Positions 32,461-44,705 are shown, counted from the first letter of the stretch. The stretch: DNA of 64,000 nt from Antilocapra americana (GCA_007570785.1 ML664175.1:8508225-8572224); one strand, 5' to 3'. Notes: generated by a model from the sequence alone, not told the origin. Made by a program: numbers and translations.

Positions 32461-33752
32461 ATCTCACACCCTAGTAAAGTAATGCTCAAAGTTCTCCAAG
32501 CCAGGCTTCAGCAATACGTAAACTGTAAACTTCCAAATGTTCAAGATGGTTTTAGAAAAGGCAAGGGAACAAGAGACCAAATTGCCAACATCCATTGGAT
32601 CATCAAAAAAGCAAGAGAGTTCCAGAAACATCAATAAAGCAGAAAACATCTATTTCTGCTTTATTGACTAGGCCAAAGTCTTTGACTGTGTGGATCACAA
32701 TAAACTGTGAAAAATTCTGAAAGAGATGGGAATACCAGACCACCTGACCTGCCTATTGAGAAACCTGTATGCAGGTCAGGAAGCAACAGTTAGAAATGGA
32801 CATGGAACAACAGACTGGTTCCAAATAGGAAAAGGAGTATGTCAAGGCTGTATATTGTCACTGTGCTTATGTAACTTATATGCAGAGTACATCATGAGAA
32901 ACGCTGGGCTGGAGGAAGCAAGAAGCTGGAATCAAGATTGTTGGGAGAAATATCAATAACCTCAGATATGCAAATGACACCACTTTTATGACAGTGAAGA
33001 AGAACTAAAGAGCCTCTTGATGAAAGTGAAAGAGGAGAGTGAAAATGTTGGCTTAAAGCTCAACATTCAGAAAACTAAGATCATGGCATCTGGTCCCATC
33101 ACTTCATGGCAAATAGATGGAGAAACAGTGGAAACACAGTGGCAGACTTTATTTTTCTGGGCTCCAAAATCATTGCAGATGGTGATTGCAGCCATGAAAT
33201 TAAAAGACATTTATTCCTTGGAAGGAAAGTTATGAGCAACCTAGACAGAATATTAAAAAGCAGAGGCATTACTTTGTCAACAAAGGTCCATCTAGTCAAG
33301 GCTATGGTTTTTTCCATGGTCATGTATGAATGTGAGAGTTAGACTATAAAGAAAGCTGAGCACCAAAGAATTGATGCTTTTGAACTGCGGTGTTGGAGAA
33401 GACTCTTGAGAGTCCCTTGGACAGCAAGGAGATCCAATCAGTCCATCCTAAAGGAGATCAATCCTGGGTGTTCATTGGTAGGACTGATGTTGAAGCTGAA
33501 ACTCCAGTACTTTGGCCACCTGCTGTGAAGAGCTGACTCATTTGAAAAGACCCTGATGCTGGAAAAGGTTGAGGGCAGGAGGAGAAGGGGACGAAAGAGG
33601 ATGAGATGGTTGGATGGCATCACCGACTCAATGGACATGGGTTTGAGTGGACTCTGGGAGTTGGTGATGGACAGGGAGGCCTGGCATGTTGCGATTCATG
33701 GGGTCGCAAAGAGTCAGAAATGACTGAGTGACTAAACTGAACTGAATGATTG
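32461..33752 (+). mobile_element. BovB LINE, RT domain to 3' end
   Basis: About 1.29 kb of sense BovB, 5'-truncated. In order: RT finger/palm remnant ('QARLQQYVNCKLPNVQDGFR'), 'GIPDHLTCLLRNLYAGQE', the segment 'GVCQGCILS', the catalytic box (near 32966), then the C-terminal region ending in the 'gactgagtgactaaactg' tail. Breaks: a stop after the palindromic insertion at 32631-32667, a frameshift near 32940, and others. The catalytic YADD box reads YAND here ('tatgcaaatgac'), so the third residue is lost. It cannot be active. Confidence 0.95.
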
Positions 33753-34036
33753 TATATTGAAATTAAGGTAAACAATCTTCTATTAAAAGTAGAAACCATT
33801 TATTTGTGTGTAACTAGTGGTTCTTTTAAGGAATCCTCCAAACTAAAACAAAAGTAAAACTTTCGGCAAAACACATGCCTCCAGAAAGACAAGATTTCCT
33901 CCTTTGTTCCCATCAGAACTCTGCTTTGCCCCTTGCTATAGTCTGACTGTCATTAAATGTATCTCTATGTCACCCCTACCACATCCTTTGCCTTGGTCTG
34001 AGTCTTCACAGGGGCAAATATTAATCCAATCAATAG

Positions 34037-34344
34037 GGATTTCCTGGTGGTCTAGTGGTTAAGAATGCACCTTGCAATGCAGTTAGATCCGTGATCCAGG
34101 AAGAGCCCGCCTGCCACAGAGCAACTAAGCCCACGAGCCAAAGCTACTGAGCTCACGCATCACAACTACTTAAGCCTGTGCACCAAGAGGCCGTGCTCTG
34201 CAACAAGAGAAACCACCACAGTGAGAAGCCCGCACACTGCAACCAAGAGTAGCCCCCACTCACCATAACTAGAGAAAGACTGTGTGCAGCAATTAGGACC
34301 CACCACAGCCAAAATAGAGATAAATAAATGATTATTTTTAAAAA
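34037..34344 (+). mobile_element. long CHR-2-like SINE
   Basis: Starts 'ggatttcctggtggtctag', then a tRNA-like head and a long body of degraded repeats ('caactaagcccacgagcc', 'gcaaccaagagtagcccc'), ending in 'aaataaatgattattttta'. The word 'aatccaatc' occurs at 34023-34031 and 34345-34353 and may be the target duplication. Confidence 0.85.
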
Positions 34345-34353
34345 AATCCAATC

Positions 34354-35000
34354 CCCAGTTGGTAGAATATCAGGCAATTTGTTGGAGAAAGATCTCCCTG
34401 TTATTTGTTACAAATATCTCTTGTAAATCATTAGTACCATACTGTTTCAATGACTGTAGTAAAAATCAGTAATTCACACCTCCATATATAGGTATAGATT
34501 GAGTGTTGTCTTTGAGAGGAGGTGGGTCAAGGTCTTCCTAAGCTACCACATTGGATTCCTTTCTGGGTCACATTTTATATCTTTAACATCTCTGCTTAAC
34601 AAATTTGGTCTTTCCTCTAGCCTCTTAAGTGAAGTATAGTTATAACAATAATTTTAATAGTCTTATTTACTAATTCTGTTCTGTCACTTGGGGGTCAGTT
34701 TTGATTGAATAAACATCCTCCTCAGTATGGGGCATATATTGTTTTCATCACAGGGACTTTTCTATTGGAAGCCAGATATTATGAATTTTACACTGTAATG
34801 TACTGGATATTTTGTATTCCTATAAGTATTCTTGAACTTTGCTCTGGAATATAATTCAATTATTTGGAAATAAATTGATTTTCTTGAGACTTTAAAATTG
34901 TTTATATATATCCTGTTTTTTGCTCCTGATTGCCACCTCATTAAACTCTAGAAATAGTTCAACTTTGGATCTTAGCTAAGGCTTCTTTGAAATAATTTTA
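34354..35000. repeat. probable L1M-type remnant
   Basis: Only the part from about 34600 is suggestive: 'ggaagccagatattatgaat', 'gtactggatattttgtattc', 'cttgaactttgctctggaat'. I recognise this order from an old, widely dispersed mammalian repeat of the L1M group but cannot fix its orientation. The first 240 bases are unassigned. Confidence 0.4.
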
Positions 35001-35014
35001 TGCCTTCTTTTTTT

Positions 35015-35626
<612 letters not shown>

Positions 35627-35628
35627 TT

Positions 35629-37174
35629 AATGTAAGAAAATTAACTTCTACCTGACATAAGGAAAGATATGATACCTTAGTAATGCTTTTATGTGAATTT
35701 ACGGAAAACATTTGAGGATGATTTAGGTTTTACCTTTCCTTGAAGGGATGTAAAACAGAATGACAAGTCCTTTTCATACCTTAGATTCTATTTGTGTCTA
35801 CTTTGTAATCTATTTTTATGGCTACAATCTAGCTTCACCTCCATAGGTTGTATTCAATAGTGTCTTGACTTTGAGTCAGGCAGGATAGCATAGGCTTGCT
35901 GTGGGGTGAGTTAACCTGGCCAAACACAGACTCCTCTGTCATTTAAGAGGCTGTAAGAAGGCCTGTCTCATTTTGGTATTGGATATGTTGGGTATCCAAC
36001 ATGTGTGTATGTGTGCATGTGCACACGCAGAGAGTAAATTGTTCTTCATTTGGAGCCCTGGGGCATGTAAACAGCCATAAGAGAATCTCCTAGGCTTACA
36101 GGGTAGGGAGAGCTAACTCTCTCCTATGTATCAACAGAAGTGGCAGATGGCAGCTCTCTCGCCTAATAATCACCAGATGGCATGTAGCTATGCCCTGTGC
36201 TACAGGAAAGAGGAAACTGGGTTGATTGTGTATTTTCTACACTTAAGCTCTTCTTACTTGATTGAAATTTGTTCATGCTATTAGTTATATATTTATGTAA
36301 GAAGGACTTAAAGAATGTGACCAGAACTTTATTGTGCCTGCACAGAGCATTTATCTTGATTTCTTGACATTTTAGCATATTATACAAGCTAATAACTTTC
36401 TAGTTTGCTAAGCAGCTCATAGATTTCTGTTCACGTGTATTCTAAGTCATGATATCTGTTTGTACCATGCTGTGATACATTCTAAAACCTTTCGCCCAGA
36501 TGTTTTCAGGAATGATAAAACGTCTAGAGAACTGAAGTTTAATAATTTTCAGTAGCAGAAATTTTATTGTAAAATTTCAAGATAAATGGTATGCTAAACA
36601 TAAATTAATTTTGCTGTTAGAGACATTAGTTATGCTACATGGACAGCTGATGCTCTGGAAACAAATGAGATCAAAAGCAGAATGAACCTTAATCCTAGAA
36701 CAAACATTCACAACAGTTTTAAAAATAAGCTGTAATAGATATCCTTTTAATTAACAGATTATAATGACTGAATGGGAATGAAGAACCTAGTATTATAACC
36801 AAAACCAAATTATGACGTTAACCTGTTTCTGTGGATTTCTTAAATTATTTGGGTCCTGAATGGTAATATGCCTCTTTTTATCTAATATTTTACATGTATT
36901 TGGCTGTTAGGTTTAACTTTCTTGAATCAAATATATAAATATATATATTTATAAGTATACAAATAAATAGGACCCTAATGTATAGAGATGATATACAGTA
37001 TTTTGAAAAGCTTCTGTGTTCACTGGCAATAGCTTCTAAATTGCTTTTTTGTAAAGACTGACATTTTATTTTGTGATTCCATTTCCTGCTTAGTGCTTTT
37101 GCCTAACAGGCTGATTGCAGCCTTTTATTCTCTATTTTAATGTATACAGATGTTTTTTATATTTTAATATAATG
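35629..37174. other. unassigned 1.5-kb stretch
   Basis: AT-rich DNA with an 'atatata' run near 36933-36950. I recognise no repeat or gene. It may be unique. Confidence 0.4.
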
Positions 37175-37309
37175 TAGGTTACATGGGCACACAATGCCAT
37201 GTAAGAATTAATGGGCTAGAGCTCACTGGTGAATTTGGTAAGGTTTCAGGATTCAAAATTAATACACAGAAATCTTTTGCATTTCTTTACACTAATAACA
37301 AAAGATCAG

Positions 37310-37939
37310 TTCAGTTCAGTTCAGTTGCTCAGTCAGGTCTGACTCTTTGCAACCCCATGGACTACAGCATGTCAGGCCTCCCTGTCCATTGCCAACTCCC
37401 AGAGTTTACTCAAACTCATGTCCATTGAGTCGGTGATGCCATCCAACCATCTCATCCTCTGTCATCTCCTTCTCCTCCCACCTTCAATCTTTCCCAGCAT
37501 AAGGGTCTTTTCTAATGAGTCAATTCTATGCATCAGGTGGCCAAAGTATTGGAGTTTCAGCTTCAACATCAGTCCTTCCAATGAACACCCAGGACTGATC
37601 TCTCTTAGGATGGATGGGTTGGATCTCCTTGCAGTCCAAGGGACTCTCAAGAGTCTTCTCCAACACCACAGTTCAGAAACATCAATTCTTCGGTGCTCAG
37701 CTTTCTTTATAGTCCAACTCTCACATCCATACATGACTACTGGAGAAACCATAGCTTTGACTAGACGGACCTTTGTTGGCAAAGTAATGTCTCTGATTTT
37801 AATATGCTGCCTAGGTTGGTCATAACTTTTCTTCCAAGGAGCAAGCATCTTTTAATTTCATGGCTATAGTCACCATCTGCAGTGATTTTTGAGCCCAAAA
37901 AAATAAAGTCAGCCACTGTTTCCCCATCTATTTGCCATG
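37310..37939 (-). mobile_element. BovB LINE 3' end nested in L1
   Basis: 630 bases of antisense BovB, with 'ttcagttcagttcag' tail units at its left. The 13-bp duplication 'aacaaaagatcag' (37297-37309 and 37940-37952) is perfect. The minus frame is open for 128 codons (37462-37848) and carries the BovB C-terminal words 'GCESWTIKKAEHRR' and '[14 protein letters not shown]'. This suggests moderate age. Confidence 0.95.
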
Positions 37940-38190
37940 AACAAAAGATCAGGAAGAGAAATCAAGAAACAAAGAAATAATCCCGTTTACCATTACATGA
38001 AAAAGAATAAAATACCCAGGAATAAGCCTACCTCAGGAGGCAAAAGACCTGTACTCAGAGAACTACAGGTTGCTGATGAAAGAAATCAAAGGTGAAACAA
38101 ACAGATGGAGAGATATACCATGTTCTTGGATCTGAAGAATCAATATTGTGAAAATGACTATACTACCCAAAGCAATCTATAGATTCAGTG

Positions 38191-38386
38191 CTCAGTAGTG
38201 TCTGACTCTTTGCAACCCCATAGACCATAACCTACCAGGCTCCTCTGTCCATGGGATTTTCCAGGCAAGAGTACTAGAGTGGGTAGCCATTTCCTTCTCC
38301 AGGGGATCTTCCCAACCCAGGGATTGAACCCAGGTGTCCTGCATTGCAGGCAGATGCTTTACCATCCGAGCCACCAGGGAAGCCTT
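38191..38386 (-). mobile_element. Bov-tA SINE nested in L1
   Basis: Reverse-strand SINE: 'ctcagtagtgtctgactctt', 'ggggatcttcccaaccc', head 'gagccaccagggaagcc'. The flanks 'agattcagtg' (38181-38190) and 'agattcaatg' (38387-38396) are the target duplication with one change. Confidence 0.92.
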
Positions 38387-38828
38387 AGATTCAATGTGAT
38401 ACCTATCAAATTATCAGTGACATCTTTCACAGAACTAGAACAAAAATTTTACAATTGTATGGAAACACAAAAGACTCCAAATAGCCAAAGCAATCTTGAA
38501 AAACAAAAATGGAGCTGGAGGAATCAGGCTCCCTGCCTTTAGACTATGTAGCAAACCCACAGCTATCAAAGTGGTATGGTATTGGTACAAAAATGGAAAT
38601 ATAGATCAATAGAATAGAATAGAAAGTCTAGAGATAAACCCACGTACCTACGGTCACCTAATCTTTGACAAAGGAGTTAAGCACAGGCAATGGAGAAAAT
38701 ACAGTCTATTCAGTAAATGGTGCTAGGAAACTGGACAGCTACACATAAAAGAATAAAATTAGAACACTAATACTACATACAAAAATAAATTCAAAATGGA
38801 TTAAAGACCTAAATGTAAGGCCAGATAC

Positions 38829-40177
38829 TGCCGGGGGTCCAGCCCTGGCGGGTCCGGGGGTCTTGAGGGATGAGTGGCAACGGCAGAAGAACTGAGCTGA
38901 GTCTGTGTGTGGTGATGAAGCAGTCTCTCTTTATTGCTGTTAGTTTTGTAAGGTGATGGAGAAGTCTCTTTCTTTATTTTTGTTAGTTTACAGTTTTATA
39001 GCCAAAAAACATCCCCATTACATCACAACTATTTTATGCAATCTTTTGTTTTCTGCCTACCATCAACAACTTTAACGTTAAGCTCATTTTCCTTGCAAAA
39101 GGTCGGATTTCTGCATAATTGACTTAACAATAGTATGTTTACCATTTGAATGTCTCTAGCATACTTTTTATTCAGCATAATGTGGGCATATATACACTGT
39201 CTTACAAGATAGCCTTTTCAGCAAAGATAAAAATCTTGCAACTTATCCAGGAAACATAGGGCTAGAATCTATCTCAAAGAGAGGGGGTTGTAAAAACTCA
39301 CTTTCCATATCTGAGAGGGAAGAAGGCTGTAAATGGTTACTTTACTTTAAGAATGTATGCATTTCTTTTGTCCCTGGGAAAGGTGTGCCTCTCCACTCAT
39401 CTCTGAATATTCAGGGATTGATAAGGGACATCAAAAAACAGCACACAGGAAGCCTCCTGCCAAATGTTCCCTGACAAGGTGCAACTATGTAGAAGCTAGA
39501 AAGAGGGGCTTAGGCTTGAAACAGTTTTATTCTATTAACCTATTTTGGTTTTTACAAGGAAAGAGAAAAGAAGACAAAGAGACAGTTTAGCAGCACTGCT
39601 TTAACAATGAAACCCTATTAACCTTACAACTACTAAAAGGAATTCCTAGGTCTACACTACCCTAAAGCAATCAGTGTCTCCGACTACGCTGGCCACAGTT
39701 AGGAGCATTCCTTAGTCCCATTCCAGCCTGGTTTTTTCAAGGAAGGGAGCCTCTTCCATGGAGTGGTCGGGGGAGTGGGATGTGGAAAGGTGACCCAAGT
39801 ACGAGCCCTTCTGGTAGTAGCTTTGCCATGACCCCCAGAGAACTCTTGGTAAACTCCCCAGTGACTAGTAGGAGGTATAGTAATCTATTTAAATGTCCCT
39901 TATTCCTCCTTAGTCCTCAGGAAAGGGAATCTGCCTTCCCAGATCCCCTGAGGGAAATAAGGTCTGAGGGAATTATCTCAGGATGAATTTTTTCTAACTG
40001 GGACTGACTTGAGATGAGCTAAAACATAAACAGATGAGCATAAACAGAACTTCCCAAGAAAAATACCAGGAGGGGCCTTGCCTTGGGATGCCCCTAAGGA
40101 AAATCCACTTTGCAGTTTCCTTCTCAGTCTCAGAACTTTATCATCCGAGTGAGGGGGCATCCTGACAGCTCCCGGCA
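38829..40177 (-). mobile_element. solo LTR of a class II (beta-type) endogenous retrovirus, BTLTR1-like
   Basis: A 1349-bp unit with perfect 7-bp inverted ends (TGCCGGG ... CCCGGCA) and a perfect 6-bp duplication 'agatac' (38823-38828 and 40178-40183), as expected for a class II provirus. On the minus strand it has a TATA-like 'ctataaaa' (reverse complement near 38993-39003) and two AATAAA signals (reverse complements at 38930-38935 and 38973-38978) because a 41-bp segment is doubled. It sits antisense in the L1. No viral genes remain. It is the longer relative of the LTR at 54001-55106. Confidence 0.92.
38911..38993 (-). repeat. 41-bp tandem duplication in LTR R region
   Basis: The units begin 'ggtgatgaag' (38911) and 'ggtgatggag' (38952). 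Each contains the reverse complement of an AATAAA signal. The related LTR at 54001 has a single unit. Confidence 0.85.
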
Positions 40178-41395
40178 AGATACTATAAAAACTCTTGCAG
40201 GAAAACATAGGCAGAACACTCTTTGACATAAATCTCAGCAATAGTTTTTATGATGCACCTCCTAGAGTAAGGAAAATACAAATAAACAAACAAGACCTAA
40301 TTAAACTTAATAACTTATGCACAGCAAAGGAAACCATAAACAAACCAAAAAGGCAACTCTCAGAATGGGGGGAAATATTTGCAAATGATGGAACCAACAA
40401 GGGATTAATCTCCAAAACATGGAAACAGCCCATGTAGCTCAATATTAAAAAAAAAAAAAAACCCAGTCAAAAAATGGGCAGAAGATCTAAACAGACATTT
40501 CTCCAAAGAAGATACACAGATGGCCAAAAAGTACATGGGAAGATGCTCAATATCACTATGAGAGAGATGCAAATCAAAACTACAAATAAGTAGTAGATCA
40601 TCTTACACTGGTCAGAACATCCATCATTAAATAAATCTATAAACAATACATGGTGAAGAGAGTGTGGAGAAAAGGGACTCTTACATTGTTGGTGGGAATA
40701 TAAATTATGGAGAACACTATGGAGGCTTCTTAGAAAACTAAATATAGAACTACCGTATGATCCAGCAATCCTACTCCTGGGCATATATCCGGAGAAAATC
40801 ATAATTCAAAAAGATATATACATACCAATGTTCACTGCAACACTATTTATAATAGTTGACACATGAAAGCAACCTAAATGTCTATCAACAGAGAAGTGGG
40901 TAAGGAAGATTTGGTACATATATATATAATGGAATATTATGCATCCATATAAAAGAACGAAATAATGTCATTTGTAGTAACATGGATGGACCTAGAGACT
41001 GTCACACTGAGTAAAGTAAGTCAGACAGAGAAAGACAAATATCATATGATACTGCTTATATATGAAATTTTAAAAATGGTACAAATGAACTTATTTATAA
41101 AACAGAAATAGATATAGAAAACAAGCTTACAGACACCAAGGGGGGAAGCGGGGGAGGAACAAACTGGAAGTTTGGGATTGACATATACACACACTATATA
41201 TAAAACAGATAATTAATAGGAACCTATTGTATAACACAGGGGATCTACACAATACTCTGTAATGATCCATATGGGAAAAGAATCCAAAGAAGAGTGGATA
41301 TATGTATAACTGATTCACTTTGCTGTATACCTGAAACTAGCATAGTATTATAAATCAACTATACTCCAATAAAAATTAATTTTAAAAAAGAAATA

Positions 41396-42585
41396 TGGTA
41401 AGTTAAATGCTATTGGCAATCCACATACAAAAGAATGAAGTTGGACCCTTATCTTATACCATACACAAAAATTAACTCAAATGGATCAAAGACCTAAACA
41501 TAACAGCTAAAGCTTTAAAACTCTTAGAAGAAATCATAGAGAAAAAGCTTCATGACATTGGATTTGGCAATGACTTCTTGGATATGACACCAAAAACACC
41601 AACAACAAACATAAAAATAGATAAATTATGATATGTCAAAGTGAAAAACTCCTATGCATCAAAGTCCATGGGGTCACAAAGAGTCAGACAGGACCAAGGG
41701 ACTAACACACACACATGCATCAAAGGAAACAAACAAGAGAATATAAAGGCAACCTATAAAAGGAAAGAAAATATTAGCAAATCGTATGCATAATAAGGGG
41801 TTAATATTCAGAATATACAAATAACTCCTACAACTCAAAAAAAAAATTGTACAAACATTTTTTTAAAGATGAAACTCAAATTGGCCAACAAGCACATGAA
41901 AAGATACTCAGTATCACTAATTACTTGCAAAATGAACATCAAAACTACAAGGATGGTTACTATACCAAAAAAAGAAAGAAAATAACAAATGTTGCTGAGG
42001 ATGCGGACAAATTTGAACCCCATACGCTATTGGTGAGAATGTAACATGGTAAAGCTGCTACAGAAAACAGTATAGCAGGTTCTAAAAAAATAAACAAAAC
42101 TAGAATTACTATATGATCTATCAATTCGTACTTCTGGGTCTTGAAGAGATATTTGTACATGTACCCATGTGTATATCAACAGATAACTAAGTAAACAATG
42201 GGATACTATTAAGCCTTCAAAAAAATTCTGACATATGCTATAACATGGATGAACCTTGAAGAAATTGTGCTAAATGAAATAAATCAGTCACGAAATAAAA
42301 TAAGATGTAATTCAACTTGAGGTATCTTAAGCAATAAAATTCACAAAGACAAAAAGTAGAATGGTGGTTTCTAGGGGCTAGAAGGGAAGGGGAAGACAAG
42401 TGTTACTATTTAAAGGGTACAGGATTTATGTTTTGCAAGAGGAAACGAGTTCTGAAGGTTGGTAGCCAACACTGTGAGTATACTTATCACTACTGAACTG
42501 CACACTTACAAATGGTCAAGGTGGTTAACTTTGTATTATATATATTTTAACACACTTTTTAAAACTTTTTAATGTTTTGATCAAT
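41396..42585 (+). mobile_element. older L1M, ORF2 end to 3' end
   Basis: A second, more diverged sense L1 begins just after the first ends: 'cttataccatacacaaaaat', 'catgacattggatttggcaa', 'gtaacatggtaaagctgct', 'tggtttctaggggctagaag' and a 3' end at 'ggtggttaactttgtattat'. It is broken by many stops and by a 50-bp SINE tail insertion. Confidence 0.8.
41665..41714 (+). mobile_element. 50-bp Bov-A/BovB tail insertion
   Basis: Only the SINE/LINE 3' tail was inserted: 'tccatggggtcacaaagagt', then 'aagggactaacacacacac'. The 11-bp duplication 'atgcatcaaag' (41654-41664 and 41715-41725) is perfect. Confidence 0.88.
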
Positions 42586-42589
42586 TAGT

Positions 42590-42970
42590 GCTATAAGTTT
42601 CATATACAGATTTATTTGTAGACATAAATTTAATTTCTTTGAAATTAAATATCCAAGAGTGCAAATGCAGGGTCATATGGCAGTTTCATGTTTAATTTTT
42701 AAAGAAACAGCCAAATTGTGTTCCAGAGTAACTAGACCATTTTATATTCCAATTTCTCTGAATCTTCTCCAAAATTTTGGTATTATAACCTTCAATTTTA
42801 GCCATTCTATAGGTATACAGTGATATCTCATTGCAGTCTCAATTTGCATTTCCCTAATGGCTAATGATGTTAAACATCTTGTCACCTGCTTATTTACCAT
42901 CTGTATATCCTCTTTGATGAAATGCCTCTTCATGTCTTTCACCCATTTTCCAATTAGATTTTTTTTACTA
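42590..42970 (-). repeat. L1M 3' fragment, antisense
   Basis: Antisense L1M words: 'gcagggtcatatggcagttt', 'aattgtgttccagagtaact', 'tctcaatttgcatttcccta', 'atggctaatgatgttaaaca'. Confidence 0.7.
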
Positions 42971-43136
42971 CTTACTTTACAAACTGTAAAATTTGGAGGA
43001 ATCTCAGAAGCATAAGTACCTTCCTATGAACAAAACAAACAGGAGCACAAATACAATTTTTTTAATTAGACAATATATGGTTAAACAAATTAAAAAAAAT
43101 ATATACTCTGCAGCAGTCTCTCGGTGGTGAGATATA

Positions 43137-43166
43137 ACTAATACCTGCGGTGCTAAAGGTATTAGT
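43137..43166. repeat. 10-bp perfect inverted repeat
   Basis: Arms 'actaatacct' and 'aggtattagt' with a 10-base loop. It lies just after the end of the unassigned minus-strand frame at 43173-43478. Confidence 0.8.
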
Positions 43167-43172
43167 AATTCT

Positions 43173-43478
43173 CTACCCAGCTGAGTCACTTTGAAAGGGA
43201 TCCAGCAGCCTGGCACCATCCATAATGTGACAGCTTTCAGACCCCAAGCTCTGCGGGAACTGCTTTATTGTTAACCCCAGGGTCAGACTCCACTGATCCT
43301 GGAATTTACCATGGTTTTCAGTCACACATGAGGCTGAAATGGAGAAAGGTTGTTTCTCCATGCTCCCTACACTCTTCCCCAATTTCACCAGCAGAACAAC
43401 AGTGACCATAACAACAATAATAACTACTAGCACTGGCATAGCTTTTTCCTTTACAAAGGGTTTCAAAATCAACTTCAC
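43173..43478 (-). other. unrecognised open frame with a membrane-like segment
   Basis: A 101-codon frame. Residues 14-32 are a strongly hydrophobic run ('MPVLVVIIVVMVTVVLLV'), flanked by lysines, as in a single membrane helix near the N-terminus. The rest is polar with two cysteines, and shows no domain I know. It is not within a repeat I recognise, but there is no promoter, splice site or homology argument visible to me. Chance is a fair explanation, because a T/A-rich run of codons easily gives V, I and L. Confidence 0.2.
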
Positions 43479-43499
43479 CCTCTGTTGACTTTCTGAGTA

Positions 43500-44290
43500 A
43501 AATTAAAATGTAATTGCAATAAAATTAACTGATATTCTGTGGTTCTTAGGAATGCTATAAATCCAGAAAATAATTGTTAAACTATACTTATTCTGCTGAA
43601 TCAATTGAAGCTGTTGGAAGAAGCTTCAAGCCCTTCCCCATCAAAGGTAGCTGAGCAGGGTTTAAAGAAACAGAGTTTATTTTCTCCAAAGACATGCCCA
43701 GGAAAAAAAATTTTTTTTTTTTTTTTTTACTTCACCTCCCCAGGTCGATGAAGAGCTGAAATCAGACTAAAAACTAAAAACATCTTCCTTCTCTGTGAGC
43801 AGCATCACTCTGGTTTTTCACCAAAGCTTTAGAAATTCTTTTTCAGTTACCATCTTGAATGGGCATCTCACATTTCAACTAAAGAAATGAATTCAACTTC
43901 ACACGGTGCTATACTGAGTTCAGAAATGATTCAACCAAACACTCAAAATGGATTTTCATCGCTGGAATTTTTTTCATTTCCCATTCCAAAGTTTTCCCAC
44001 TAAACAGCTAGTGTCTGTGTCCTTCCTAGATTCAGATTGTCGATTAGATTCTTCTTGGTTAAACAACATACTTCTTCACTTTCTGAAGTTTTTCTTTCTC
44101 TCTGATTTGTTTGCTTTTTGTAATCTGCATCTTAAGCTTCTTTGTAGTATTGAAGATACTACTGAGTATCCTATTGACTCTTACTTAATGCCAAATAACA
44201 AATCAATAAGCAATACAGACTGTCTTTCAAACATGAAAAGCATGGATATTCTTCAGGGTCATCATCTCTAATAATTTTATTAAGAAACCT
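43500..44290. other. unassigned sequence
   Basis: Contains an A8T18-type run at about 43704-43729 and otherwise ordinary DNA. A 107-codon + frame at 43948-44271 shows no domain. Confidence 0.4.
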
Positions 44291-44299
44291 GGAACATTC

Positions 44300-44530
44300 T
44301 TCAGTACCTTCATTCATCTATTAGATTCAGAGAACTAGGGAGGCAATGATCAATCAGACAAGAGCTCCACCCTCAAGAAATGCACATTTGAGGGAAAGAT
44401 GTAAAAACAACTGCAATACAGAGTGTTAACTGACATAAAAGCTGTGAGCAAAATACTGTGAAATTCTGAGTAGGAAACTAAATAATTTGGAACACAATAA
44501 GAATATGAATTTTACATAAAATTCCAAGAA
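44300..44530 (-). repeat. possible L2 remnant
   Basis: Antisense L2-like words 'aagagctccaccctcaagaa' and 'tgacataaaagctgtgagca' in the expected order. Weak. Confidence 0.4.
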
Positions 44531-44584
44531 TGGCTGGATCAAGGAATGCATATTTTAGAAACTTGATAGATATTTATAATCTAT

Positions 44585-44705
44585 CTTTCAAAAGGGTTGT
44601 GTTATTCTCTCTAGTGTATTTCACTACATCTTTGTCAGCTCTCTATATTTCCACAGTTTTTATCTTTGCCAGTATGATAGATGAAAAATAGTTTGGTACA
44701 TCTTG
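44585..44705 (-). repeat. L1M 3' fragment
   Basis: 'ttcaaaagggttgtgttatt', 'tttgccagtatgatagatga' follow the order of an antisense L1M 3' UTR. Confidence 0.55.

Larger units (their letters stand above)
37175..41387 (+). mobile_element. ruminant L1 (ORF2 3' part to 3' end), host of three insertions
   Basis: Sense L1 sequence runs at 37175-37309, 37940-38190, 38387-38828 and 40178-41387. It includes ORF2 C-terminal words ('ggagctggaggaatcaggct', 'atggattaaagacctaaatg', 'aaaaaatgggcagaagatct') and the 3' end ('caactatactccaataaaaa'). If the three insertions are removed, about 2.04 kb of continuous L1 remains. The 5' end is truncated. Stops and indels are frequent, so ORF2 is dead. It belongs to a cetartiodactyl-type L1 and is older than the BovB, Bov-tA and LTR inside it. 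Confidence 0.9.

Noticed and set aside
37418..37825. 135-codon + frame
   Set aside because: It is the reverse reading of the BovB copy at 37310-37939. The true coding sense is the minus strand.
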